Translations under genes and position numbers: made by a program
Shown: in pieces, positions 26,701 to 38,013 of the stretch
How the letters are laid out: each line of letters begins with the position of its first letter
Numbering within the stretch: position 1 is the first letter of the stretch
DNA from: Hydractinia symbiolongicarpus
Lineage: Eukaryota; Cnidaria; Hydrozoa; Anthoathecata; Hydractiniidae
Direction: 5' to 3'
Assembly (NCBI RefSeq): GCF_029227915.1
Contig: NC_079887.1
Span: forward strand, 13,206,001 to 13,270,000
Length of the DNA: 64,000 bases
The notes under the pieces: generated by a model
What the model saw: only the letters and a program-made list of their open reading frames with translations
Told to the model about the DNA's origin: nothing
Database searches by the model: none

Positions 26701-27038
26701 TAGTTAGTGGTCATAGTAACAAAAACGCATAGCTATTATAGAAACAACAAAAGATAAACATAAACAACTCACTTCAACGTAATTGCGCAACCATCCTTCT
26801 TTGCTTTCACATAGGCAGGAAGGTAGTATTCTGCATGGCAATTTCTTTGGATAAAACCAAAAGTAAGTTGTTTTTGCAACACGTCAGTAGATGGCAAAAC
26901 AGAATTACATTTAAACTTTTTATTTAATTCGGCGTAAATTTGAGGTAGCTCATCAAAATTTTCGTTTTCAAAAACTAACTCCACACGCTCTCTCAAGCTC
27001 TTGCAAGCCATGTTGAGAACGGAAAGAATCTTCCGCAT
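23790..27038 (-). CDS. hAT-family transposase, DUF4371 type
   Basis: Two exons, complement(23790-26469, 26773-27038), join in phase 2 (donor TTGAA|GTGAGT, acceptor TTTTATTACAG|G) to encode 981 residues without a stop. Just after the junction, NGNCLYSSMALCLFG resembles the start of an OTU-like fold found in some transposon proteins and vertnin. The middle has a TTF-type zinc-binding stretch (FCLPCILFG), then the DUF4371 core with FFTIIADEASDTS and QGYDGAGAVAG. The C-terminus carries the hAT dimerisation motif LATLPVTSCECERSFSAM. An alternative start, MACKSL, is nine codons further in. The gene sits inside a complete element with inverted ends. It should encode a nuclear DNA-cutting enzyme; activity is inferred only from intactness. 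Confidence 0.93.
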
Positions 27039-27093
27039 GCCTTACTTATATTTATACCAACATGCTACAAATTTTGACAGGTTTGTTTAAAAC

Positions 27094-27511
27094 TTTCTGA
27101 CTAAAAATAGGTCAGGCCCACATAGGTTGATTCTAGTCAACGGTGAAAGCCTCACGGGATAACCTAGAGCCAAGACTGGCTGGCTTCAAAATTTCTGACT
27201 AAAAATAGGTCAGGCCAAGATAGGTTGACTCTAGTGTATGGTGAAAGCCTCACGGGATAACCTAGAGCCAAGACTGGCTGGCTTCAAAATTTCTGACTAA
27301 AAATAGGTCAGGCCAACATAGGTTTGATTCTTGTCGACGGTAAAAGCCTCGCGGGATAACCTAGAGCCAAGACTGGGCTGACTTCAAAATTTCTGACTCA
27401 AAATAGGTCGGGCCCACATAGGTTTGATTCTAGTCGACGGTAAAAGCCTCGCGGGATAACCTAGAGCCAAGACTGGCTAACACAGGTCAGGTCAACATAG
27501 GTTGATCCAAT
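27094..27511. repeat. ~99-bp tandem repeat, four copies and a partial
   Basis: Units start TTCTGACTAAAAATAGGTCA at 27094, 27193, 27291 and 27391, with a partial fifth after 27478. Each includes GCCTCACGGGATAACCTAGA or a one-base variant. The array lies between the transposase start and the right end of the hAT element, where such repeats often act as transposase-binding sites or promoter parts. Confidence 0.88.
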
Positions 27512-27650
27512 TCGCGTTATGAGAAAACAAGGAGAAATATTTCGATCTTCAGATTCCGGGTAAATTCGACAGAATTCGATTTCAATCCTCGGCATTTTTT
27601 TACTAGGTCGCGTGACAGGGTTGACCTAGTCTAAATCCGCGCCTGATTGC

Positions 27651-30600
27651 GAATTTTATCCTTATTTGCGAAAAAATTTTCCGCCCTAGCTCATTGCCGG
27701 GTCCAGCTGAACTAATGTGTGACCTGAAAAGTATCACTACTACTCTATTTGGTGCGTAACGTGCACAGGTGTGATAGCTAATGCGTTTCTTTCAAATAAA
27801 TATTCACCTAAAATCCTACAACCCTCTTCGAACACACGTAAATTCCGAAATTTAGAAAATACAGTTACGAAAAGTAGTTTTTATGCTAAAATCTAACAGA
27901 ACAGTCTAAAACCTCCTTAACCAAAAATTAAAACTTTTAGTTTAACATGCGTTTATTTAACTTTTCTGATTTTCAAGCAATAGGCCAGGAATATATTGCT
28001 ATCGCAGTTAAATCAATCAGAATCTTTTCTCTTCTTTTTCTCAACGGTGTAGCAGGAATATAAGTGGAAAATAGACACATACTCTTTACTGTATAATCTC
28101 CACACTTTAAACAAATCTCTACACAGACAGTTTTTTGTTATTGCTAACACTTATCTGTGCATACTGTTTTCTATGCACGGTGTATGACTAACTTAAGTTT
28201 TTTATTTCTCAAATTCTGTATATAAAGAAGAATTTTAGTCATTACGTTCTACTTCCTCTAATCAATAACTTATTATCAGAAACAACAAGTCAGCCATCAA
28301 AAACACTTCCGAATGTTGGTGAGTCAAATTCATGATAGTATGTGAGAGTTGTGAGTGTATTCTGATAAAAGAGCTACGAAATATTTTGTTGACATAAAAA
28401 ACTTTCCAGAGAAGTGACGAGTTATTTATTTATATAACGGATGTGACATGTAGTGCGCTTAAGTATAAACGTTCGCAGCCAATGTTATTACATTTGGCGT
28501 GAGGGTAGGAAGACATTGTATGAACTTGATTGGTCGTTGATCGGTAAGTAAACTAAGGAGAACATTTTTTCTTTGCAAATTAAACGCTTTTTTATCAATA
28601 ACTAAAAAACTGTTTAAAACGAGTTTTAAGAACATGCTAGTCTCGTGTGTAATGTATGAGGCATTTTTAATTTGCACTTCTTTCGTCTCTTTTTTTCTTG
28701 AATTCGGTAATGTAGAAAAAAATTATTTATTTGAACTTTGCCACTATGAGACTTTTTTGCCTACAGTTGTCTCTCTAGTTAGCGAACACTATTAGCGCAA
28801 TAGAATCTGCCCGCTAATTTGAGGGTGTGGCCTTTTAGAAAGTTAATATTTTCAGGCTCGATTTTATAGTTCAAGAATTGCTATAAACTTCTAATAAAAA
28901 TGCTATGAAAAGATATTGTATATAAATGTGCAAAATGGCAACGATTGGGATGTCCGCTAATTCCTTGCAAACATATTTTAGAAATTTTCCATGCAATTTG
29001 ACTAGATTTGGTCCGGTTTAACGAAGTCTGTCTGATAATTTGGAGTGTTAGTTCATTATAAAGACTACTGTACGATCATTTTATAATTTATGAAAAAAAA
29101 TTTAAGTAAAAAACCCTGCTTGGTTGAATGTCAAAAAGGCGCAATGTGATAAATGAGATTCTGGTAAAAGGAAAAGAGAAAATAATGTAAAGTCTTGACT
29201 CGCCTCTAACTATTTGAAAACAGCCCTCATTTCTAAGAGGAAAATCCGAATTCATCAAAATATTACGTGCCTGTCAGAAATAACGCAAAGGAAAATAGCT
29301 TGGATAAAATAACAAATAATAAACTTAAATAAACATTAATATGAATTAATTTACTCATCTTGTCATAGGAGGAGGCACAGACAAACGTAAAAAATAAAAT
29401 ATTGAAAACAAATTAGAAAAATAAAAGAATACTATATTACTTCGTTTTCAAACCCATTTGGACAAGAGAATCTTTTATAAAGCTGTAATATTTTAATGTA
29501 TATAAGCGCTTGTCCAATAATTAATAAGTGTAATTTCATTTAGCTTTAATTTTCAGGGAAAGGGTTGCCATTGCAGCAAACTTTTTGAGTTAAGTTAAAT
29601 TTTTTTAATTTCTTTAAACTTATTTTTACAAGCTTTAAGTGGATTTTTAGAATTTATTGAAACATTATTTTTTCTTTCGCACATTAGTGTGGCAAAATAC
29701 AATGCAATTAAAGCAAATGTTTACGAACTTCAACAAACTTGATGACCAAAAACACGGAAGTCAGCAATTTTTTGGAACTAAGTTGTCCTTTGGGGTCTAG
29801 ATAACACTTCTGCTGAGTTTCGTGTCTTTTGAACAACAACTTTAGAAATTACAGAGCAAAGTAGGAGGGAATCACCTAACCCCAGCCTTGAGGAGCCCTC
29901 AAACAACCCAGCATGAATCGGGTTAAGCCAACTCGAAATGGTCTAGACGGTCTTGATTTTTTTGTTGGTAGCTAGCTACGCAAATACAACACCGTAATTT
30001 CGGGCAGACAAATCATGGAAGGGAACAAACTTCATTTTTTAACTCGAGGCTTGAATAATCACACAAAATCCTAATGTTGATAAAAAAAGAAAGAATATAA
30101 AAAATATATAAGAACATGAAAGAAATATTATCTAGAACCAATCGTTGAATCCAAAACAAGTTATACAAGCATAGGGAATCCAGATTTATCAAGTACTTGT
30201 TAATAAAATAATTTGTTATATAAATTATTTCGTAGCACTTCTTTGCGGAAGAATTAATTTGATGATATGATATGTTCCTGTTCTTGTTTTTTTCACCTCT
30301 CCCCATACTTTTGTTTACTTATACTGAACCGCTCAATTTCTTGTAGATTACTGGAAGTTTCAATAAAACAAGGAACAAGCCAGTACCAAATAACTTTTGA
30401 GTGGTTTTAAGATATGTAGATCAAACTCAGCATGAGAATAGCATAAAAGGAATTGATTGGTCGATATTAGAAGTTTGCTGAAATCAGAAATTTTTGCTAT
30501 GATGTCACCATTTTTCGAAAACAACTGTTTCCGCCGCTGACAATTATAAGTTACTTTCATTTGTCTTTCCAAAAGATTTTTTAATTATCACTCTTAATTA

Positions 30601-31163
30601 TGGAGAAAAAACAATGCTTAAGAAATGAAATTTTTTATGGAACTCCATTTCAACTTCCAGAATAGAATATGAAGTCTTATCGAAAGGAGGAATATTAAAA
30701 GTCTCTAAGTTTTAGCTCTCTTTGAGCAGTAGTTTGGGACTTATAATAAAAGAAAAAGCGAGAGGGTGGTGGAATCTACGTTCAAAAAAATCTGTTCTAA
30801 CCTTGTAAAAAATCTACCACGATCTTATGGAGCTTAAAAGGGTGTTAGTAAAAAGGGCAAGCAGTTTTATGAAAAACTACAACAACATAAATAGGCACAA
30901 CTAAGCTTAGTCACTTTATCTGACAACGTTGCATTTTATTATTGCATTAGGTTACTTTGTCCACATTCTCTGCATTTTCTACGGAGACGAGCATTAATAT
31001 ATAAATTCATATTTCACAATTCACATTGCATGAACATGGAGGCGTTGTCTTGCAATATCAAATAAGAAAAATAAGAAAAAAATTGCAATACCTGACAAAA
31101 ATTAAAATATTGAGCAAGTTTTAATACACACTTACAGTATCCTTTATTGATATTTTTCTTTAG
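27651..31163. other. Intergenic stretch, no supported gene
   Basis: Between the hAT element and the 31.2 kb gene nothing is firmly coding. A short splice-bounded frame at about 28282-28320 (reading TTSQPSKTLPNV) could be a lone exon but has no partner. A block near 29880 (TTGAGGAGCCCTCAAAC) recurs in similar form near 61220. Confidence 0.35.
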
Positions 31164-31173
31164 ATTTTCCAAC

Positions 31174-34100
31174 ATGCATTGGCTTACTATCTGCATAATT
31201 GCTGGTGCTCTCCAGAGATCACTTTCTTTGCATAGCATGAAGAATTCTTTAGCAACTGAAGTAAAATCATCCAATATTATTATCCAAGCGGCTGAGTCAA
31301 TTAAAACGAATCGCCAATCAGATTATTTTCCATCAAGTAATAGCATATCAAACCAAAGAAGTAGGACATACGGAGGCAAGAAGCAACCGCCCACTATCGC
31401 GTTAGTACAAAGTCACTCTTCTGGTCACTTACTGAAAAAATCGTCAAAAGTAATTGATAATATCCATTTCAATACAAAAAGCCACATATCACCAACTTAC
31501 TCTGTGATTCCAGATGGAGAAAATTTTCAAGCCACTTCTCCGAGTAAAGCAACTTCTACAATAGTAAATGTTTATGAAATAGAAACAACTGACTCTAAAA
31601 CTCCATCCGTTACCGTTGCAAGTTCCTCAACAAGAGGCCAGGAAAGCATTTTTGCTAAAACATTACTTTCTGTCGATTCACTCCTAAATCCAGATCAAAC
31701 AAAAATTCATCTATCAAAGACCAACTCGTTTGAAAAAATTGAAACAAATGCAGCAAAACAATATTCTCTAAAAAATATTGCAACTCAAAGAACTATTAGC
31801 CTTGAAATCAATCACCAATCAAGTACCGCAGCGTTAAATGATTTAACTAAGAGAAGTAAATACTATTCTCAGGATCGCCATACATCAAAAAATAAAGATG
31901 ATAAATCACAAGAACTGGAAGCAACGCCATCGGTAAGCAAGCGACGTTTATTACCAACACGATCATCCAATGTTCAAGCCACACCAGTATTATCAACGAA
32001 ATTGTTTTCTGGATTTGCTAAAGTCCAACCGAACAAGAGCAGGGAAACTAGGCAAACAGATGATGTCACAGTTCCTACTGAAAAATTGGCAAAAGTAATT
32101 AAAGTGACCTCCCACCTTGAGTATCCGTCTGTGTCCTCACCATTCAAAAGCGACAACCCTAGAAAAAGTAAACACTTTGAAAATAAAAAAGCCCCAATAT
32201 CAAAAGTTTTTTCCAAGTCATCTTTGAACGAACCTGCCATCGAATCCTCAAGGGTTGTTCAAAATAACTTAAATGACATTGCAAGTTCTTCAAAGAAGGT
32301 TAATAAAAATACACTTTCTGAAACATATTCTGTTGTCAATTCACATCTACAGTCATCTGGATCCAAAATTCACGCATCAATAATCAATTTTGTTGACAAG
32401 GAACTTGCATCAAACGCAGTCAAACAATCTTCGACCATTCAAAATTCCATCAGTTGTAGCAACATTCATCAATTAAATAGCAAAAAGGTGGGTGACTTGT
32501 TTAAAGAAAACAAATCTACTTTTCAGCATTCTGCAAGTCATACATTAAGAAAAATTGAAAGTAAGTCAGAAGGACTCCAACAAACGACATCGGAAAGCAA
32601 ACAAAAGTTACTGCCGACACGATCATCAAAGGTTCAAACAACACCAGTTATATCGACAAAATTAGTTACTGAATTTGTTAAAATTCAAGGCACTGAAAGC
32701 ATCAAATATTCGCAAGGTTATGATGCCACAATTCCTACCAAAAGATTGAATAGGATAAACAATGTAACTTCTTTCTATGCGTATCAACCCGTTTCCTCAG
32801 CAGTTAAAAACGAAAACTTGAGAAAGAGTCAGCATTTTAAAGATAGAAAAACCGCATTTTTAAAGTTTTTATCAAAGTCATCATTAGTCAAGTCTGCCTT
32901 TGAATCCTCAAGGGCTGTTCAAGAAGAAAAATCTGTCACGCATCACACAGTAAAGAGTGTCGCAACATACAACAAAACGACAACGACTCCATCTTTTTCC
33001 GAAAAGACAAAAGTCTATCCAAATACCACGGGAAAAGCAGTCACTACTGGTAAAACAACAGCGAAAGGATTAAACAGGATATGTATTTGCAAAGAAAAAA
33101 GAGAAGGTATGTGCTATTTTTTTAAAATTATACATTTAAAAATCATATTTAGCAAAAAATTTTAAGAAAACTTCTTTATTCTTTGTCTTAACTGCGCCTA
33201 TATCAAGCATTGTTTTGTAAATGAAACTCAAAGGTTAGTCTACACTAGCAAGACTCACTCTATACCAACGTCGTTTTTAATAACGCCTGTACGATCACAA
33301 AGAGAAATCCTCTGTTTTCGAAAAACAAGCCTGTTCAAACCGCACAACTTCAGAAGGAATATACATATGTTTTTACATCTGTTTTAGCGAAATACAATCA
33401 ATTTAACTTTGACCTTCCCGAATATTATTCAACAGAAAACAAACATATCTTGCTAGCAACCTATCTCACTTCATTTCTTTACCACACTTATCCTGACTAT
33501 GATATTAATATTATTGCAAAGAAAATGCTGCTAAAGAACACCGGAAAAGATTATATCACAATGGTGACACACGAGTCTAAAGGGGAACTAAGAACAGAAG
33601 TTTATCCTGGTCTTCAAAGAACAGTTGACGACTACCCGTCTGTGTATAAATACTCAAAAGGTATGCTTTGTTACAACCAGGTTAACCTGCTATATGTCTG
33701 TAACAATAAGATTAAATTATTTTATCTTTTTTAGCTATTCGATATTGTTCCAAAAACGCTACCTTCTGCGAATACCATGAAGGGGATGAAGATTCTAACA
33801 TCATTTTAGTTGTACCACATGGAGGAATGCTGGCTCCTGACGGAATACAACCGAGACGTAGCGGTTGTTACACTTCAAGTGGGTGTTCTTACACAGATTT
33901 ATGTGAATGGCCTAAAGTAAAGATTTTAGGTCAGAAAAGAAACAAAATCTGCCCAATTGAATCATCTACAAACTTTTATACAAAAGAGTTTGCCATCACT
34001 TTAGCTGGTAGTTTGCAAAATCGAACAGGCAGCAAACCTCACATCGTCATCATGAATTTACAGCGAGCTTTTATTGATGTTGGCATACTGCCAAAAGACA

Positions 34101-34645
34101 AAAGAGCATATTATGATCGAGAACTCAAATCAGTTTGGGATGATTTTCATAAATTTATCGGATTCGCAAAAGATCGTATTAAAAATCGTGGAGTTGTATT
34201 TAATTTGCACAGCCATAAGAATTATCCACACAAGATTATTTTAGGCTACTCCATAAAGTACGATGGAGATCGTACTCGAAGCTCCTTAAATGCTTTGTTG
34301 GAAAATAAGAATATAAAGCTAGAAGATGCTACCACAGGTAAATATAGTTTGGTAGATTGCTTAAATAAAAGAAATATTACCAGTAATATCCTTGATGAAC
34401 AGACCAAAGATAGATATCGAGAAAAAAGAGGAGGGAAAGAAGCCGGCGAAGAAGAAGATATAAAAAGAGAAGAAAAGGAAACTGAAGATCACCAACTGTT
34501 TTTAACAAAACTATATGGATCCTATTACGGCGGCTCTGTTGATGCTATGAGGATTTCAGCTCCGCAAAAATATTGCAAAGTTGAGGATTACGTCAAAAAA
34601 GTCAGCTACGGAATAACTGATTTTATGAAATTAAATTACCAGTAA
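31174..34645 (+). CDS. Secreted Ser/Thr-rich protein with C-terminal amidohydrolase-like domain
   Basis: Three exons, 31174-33106, 33253-33660 and 33735-34645, join in phase 1 at both introns to give 1083 residues. The ATG at 31174 starts a signal peptide (MHWLTICIIAGALQ) and follows an acceptor, TTTTTCTTTAG, so a 5' untranslated exon is likely. Exon 1 encodes a low-complexity Ser/Thr/Lys-rich region with two ~110-residue repeats, each starting around LLPTRSSxVQxTP and ending SSRxVQ. Exons 2 and 3 match the 7.5-9.4 kb gene: YHTYPDY, FCEYHEGD, VVPHGGML, KPHIVIMNLQRA, and FNLHSH in place of the usual D-HGH. A Lys/Glu-rich insert lies near the end. The second intron sits at the same place and phase in both genes. 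The first intron's acceptor (CTAGCAAG) is weak, so the fusion to exon 1 is probable, not proven. Confidence 0.72.
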
Positions 34646-36379
34646 AATGCTACAAATATTTATGTGTAACGTTTCATAGAAGTATTATAGGAACTGGATT
34701 CCGGACTCCATATAAACCAACAGTATTAAGTTCTTTAAGTTATTTTTACAGGTAGTCTTATTAAACACTTCTAATTCGTTGTACGTTTGCAATTAAGTAA
34801 TAAGTTAATGTAATATATAATACTTGAATTCACATATTTACAGAAATTAAACCTTATGCTGTCCGGAAGAGGGAGCTTCTTTTTACATTTTTTTAATAAT
34901 TCTTTTTCTACTGCGTTGTTTCGCTATGATACTTATCGAGTTCTAATATTTATTCATTAGACATGCCTTCCCACATTTTTAGGTCCCATATCCACAGAGC
35001 CTTAGATTTTACATGAAATCCCTAATCAGTAAAATATTGTAACTTCTCTTTTTTATGCTTCATAATAGAAAATATCGCCATAACTACATTGCCTCAAGGT
35101 GAATCATTCTAAGACGAATTGGCACGTTGCTAACCCGTTTTTAGAAATCGGGCGATTATCAGCTGTTTTTTTGTCATGTGAAATATGTGTAAACCGAAAG
35201 CCATAAATAATTTTCATTTGGTTATCAGAATCTTCAAAAAAAAAAACCAATTAAAATTCGTTCTAGAAGTATATTAATTGTAGACATAAAATGCTTTTTT
35301 TGCAAATTTTAAGCTTCTGATGACGACTTAGACAAAATTCCGAAAATCATTTTTTTATTTTTTATTTTTTTTATTAAGCTATTATAAAGGATATGAAATT
35401 CAGTTACTTATACAATAAATTTTCTGTCAATGAGTGTTCTCTTAATACCACAATTGTGGCAGATTTTTTGATTTCCTTTGGGTAAAGTCAATGAAAAGTT
35501 GTGGAGAATGAAGAAGCCCGCCCAATCCCCTGTAAAAACGGGTTAAAAAATCCTCGGACGAAATAGGGTTAAAAGATAAAAATAGTAAAATACCAATTTT
35601 AATTAAACTTTTTTTACTAAAGTTTAGCATTTTTTTAAATAGAAATAGTTTATTAGTTAGCATACAGATTGCAATTAACAAATCAGTATTCATCCCTACT
35701 GTCTATGTTGTCACCCCAACAGCTTATGTCTTCTTTAATACATCCATTTTATTAAGATCTGTGTCATATTATTAGCATGATATGTCATGTCAAAATTGAC
35801 AAAACATACACCTCGTGATGTATGCATGTAACCTTGTCTCTGTTTTTTCTTGCGGTCAGCAGTTTTGCTTTGTCAAATGTCAATAGGATGTACTTAGAGC
35901 GGAATTTTAAAGATGTATCTTTGGTTTTAATTAATAACCTATGGTATGATAACAGCTTATTAAACTTTAGGAAACTATATTGTTTTCGGGATATAGATAC
36001 CAAATAAAAAAATAGCGAAATACAGAGCGAAATTAACCATAAAATTTATTGTTCTTTTCGTCAAAATGTTTTGTTGTTATTATTAAAGCGGGAATAAATA
36101 AAACCAAGACGTTTTTCATGTAACAATAGACAAAATACACGTGCTTAAGGGAATAATAAAAATTAGTTCCCCGTGACTTTTGTGTAAAGTTTACATTATT
36201 ACAACCGTGACTTTTTTAATACAAAAAATTTTAAATCAATTTGAAAAAGCACACAAAAGACAGAATAAAGAAAAGTTTAGCAAAAGTGGCATGTTAACGC
36301 GGCTGTTTCTTTAGAAAAACAACACATCCACTTTGCTTGTCACAGACACACGGAACTGGCGTATGATTATATACATAAA

Positions 36380-36872
36380 CTAGTCGATAAAGCCCGTGGA
36401 AAAATCCACTGAGGCAGAATATAAATTTTGATGTCGTCAGCAACCCATCCGCACAAAAAAATTAGAATCTTGTTTTCACGTTGCCTCTATTGTGTAGAGA
36501 TTAAACTGTTGATCAACAAAATGTATAGGAACATGTACTTTTGATAAAAAATTGCTGAGATATTAGGGTTTGAAGGTTTTTTATGACATCATCAACCCGT
36601 CCACTCCGAAACGGATTTGGCGACCCAGGTTTGGGAACATTACCCAAATTGGTCCTAGGTGGACCCTAGTTACCCACGCGGTTAAAGATCATTGACGTCA
36701 CCACCTCGTTTCCAAGATTTTGACTGAAAGTTGTAAGTGCATTGTAATGGCTTCATTAATAAAAAAAGTTATTGACGTTAAAGTGCATGCATTTTTCGGC
36801 ACCATCAAAGGAAAATGAAGACATCCACTTTGCCTGTCACAGAGACACGGAACTGGCGTATTATTATATAGA
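36380..36872 (-). mobile_element. Non-autonomous Helitron, ~493 bp
   Basis: On the minus strand it begins TCTATATAATAATACGCC after an A and ends with a short hairpin (GTGGATTTTTCCAC) followed by GGGCTTTATCGACTAG and a T. Insertion between A and T without duplication, a 5' TC and a 3' hairpin plus CTAG are the hallmarks of Helitrons. It encodes no protein and would depend on a partner element. Confidence 0.75.
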
Positions 36873-37169
36873 TAACAGCTTGGTTCTAAGTTTTGTTGTG
36901 TACAAAAGAAAATTATCTTTTGAATAAGATACAGTCTGATCTAAGGTACAGACTTCGAAATCCCACCCTGTAGTTTTCGCCTCGGACTTTGTATCTCACA
37001 GCGCATTAAAATTGTTTAGTATACGTTTAATATTTCTCGCATATTACTCTAGTACCAGTATGGTAACAATCGTACAATGAATAAAAATGTAGATAACCAT
37101 CGTACAATGCCGTTTCAAGGATTAGTGCCATTATTTACATTGTAAAAATCTTACACATATCTCACAAAT

Positions 37170-37485
37170 GGATTATAATCTCCCCCTCCCCTTTCACCTT
37201 ACCCCACCCCACCCTTTCCATCTCACCCCACCGCTTCCACAACACCCACCCCACCCTTTTCACCTTACCCACCGCTTCCACATCACCCCACCGCTTCCAC
37301 CTCACCCCAACTCTTCCACCTCACCCCAACGCTTCCACCTCAACCCACCGCTTCCACCCCACCCCCGAGCTTCCACCTCACCTCACCCCACCTCTTTCAT
37401 ATTACCCCACCACTTTCACCTCACCCCACCCCTTCCCCCTAACCTTAACCCACCCCATACACCAACGCCATCCCCCACCAGGTAT
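37170..37485. repeat. C-rich pyrimidine minisatellite
   Basis: Imperfect repeats of CACCCCACCGCTTCCACCT and shorter CCCCACC words run for about 315 bases. One strand is almost purely C, T and A, and the other is G-rich with many GGGG runs. This is striking in DNA otherwise about two-thirds AT. An open frame across it is a product of the repeat. Confidence 0.88.
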
Positions 37486-38013
37486 TTTTCCTTTTTTCTG
37501 ATTAGACCACATAGCTAATAAAAATAAGGAAAATTCACAAAATTTCAGCACTGTATACATATCAAATTATATTACTTGTCAAGTTTCGACGCGGCCATTT
37601 GTGTCAACTCCTATTCTCTCATTTTCTGTGCTAATATGTTCGATAAACTAGAGCCAAAACAATAATTTCTTGTTTATACGTGAAATTAATGGTGAAATCT
37701 TTTAACGGTAAAATTCTAACATCCTAAGTACATTCGCTAATTTAATAGTTAAAGAAAAAAACAGCAACAACAACAAACCACATCCGCACCCTTAGCACTT
37801 TAATTAATATGCACAGTGATCGTCTCACTTCAATTTTATTATGGCATATGCTCTATAAAAACTTTCTGCATTTTAATTTCCATGTGATATTACTCTTACA
37901 CATATAAACACGGTTCCTATAACAATTTGGTTCACCCGGCTAACTTTCGGGAAACTTTTGCAGATATTTCGGCTTGATTTTTCGGGTTCCACTCCGAAGT
38001 AATCCATGTCTCT

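Larger units (their letters stand above)
22568..27645 (-). mobile_element. Complete hAT-type DNA transposon
   Basis: The left end CAGGGGCGGATCTAG and the inverted right end CAGGCGCGGATTTAG form imperfect terminal inverted repeats of about 15 bases, of the type common in hAT elements. ATTGC lies immediately outside both ends (22563-22567 and 27646-27650), consistent with a 5-bp target duplication, though hAT elements more often make 8 bp. Between them lies one gene, an intact transposase on the minus strand. Subterminal tandem repeats occur on both sides. Five kilobases with an undamaged gene suggests recent insertion. Confidence 0.85.
34646..38013. other. Intergenic stretch with Helitron and C-rich tract
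   Basis: Apart from a longer Helitron-like element (36380-36872) and a C-rich minisatellite (37170-37485), no coding content is supported. A 5' Helitron end of a second minus-orientation copy adjoins at about 36300-36375. Frames near 35442-36007 on both strands look random. Confidence 0.4.

Noticed and set aside
28282-28320. Possible exon reading TTSQPSKTLPNV on the plus strand
   Set aside because: It has plausible AG and GT borders but its phase does not fit the 31.2 kb gene and no partner exon was found.
37168-37518. Plus-strand open frame rich in Pro, His and Leu
   Set aside because: It is simply the C-rich minisatellite read in one frame; no start context, domain or splice sites.
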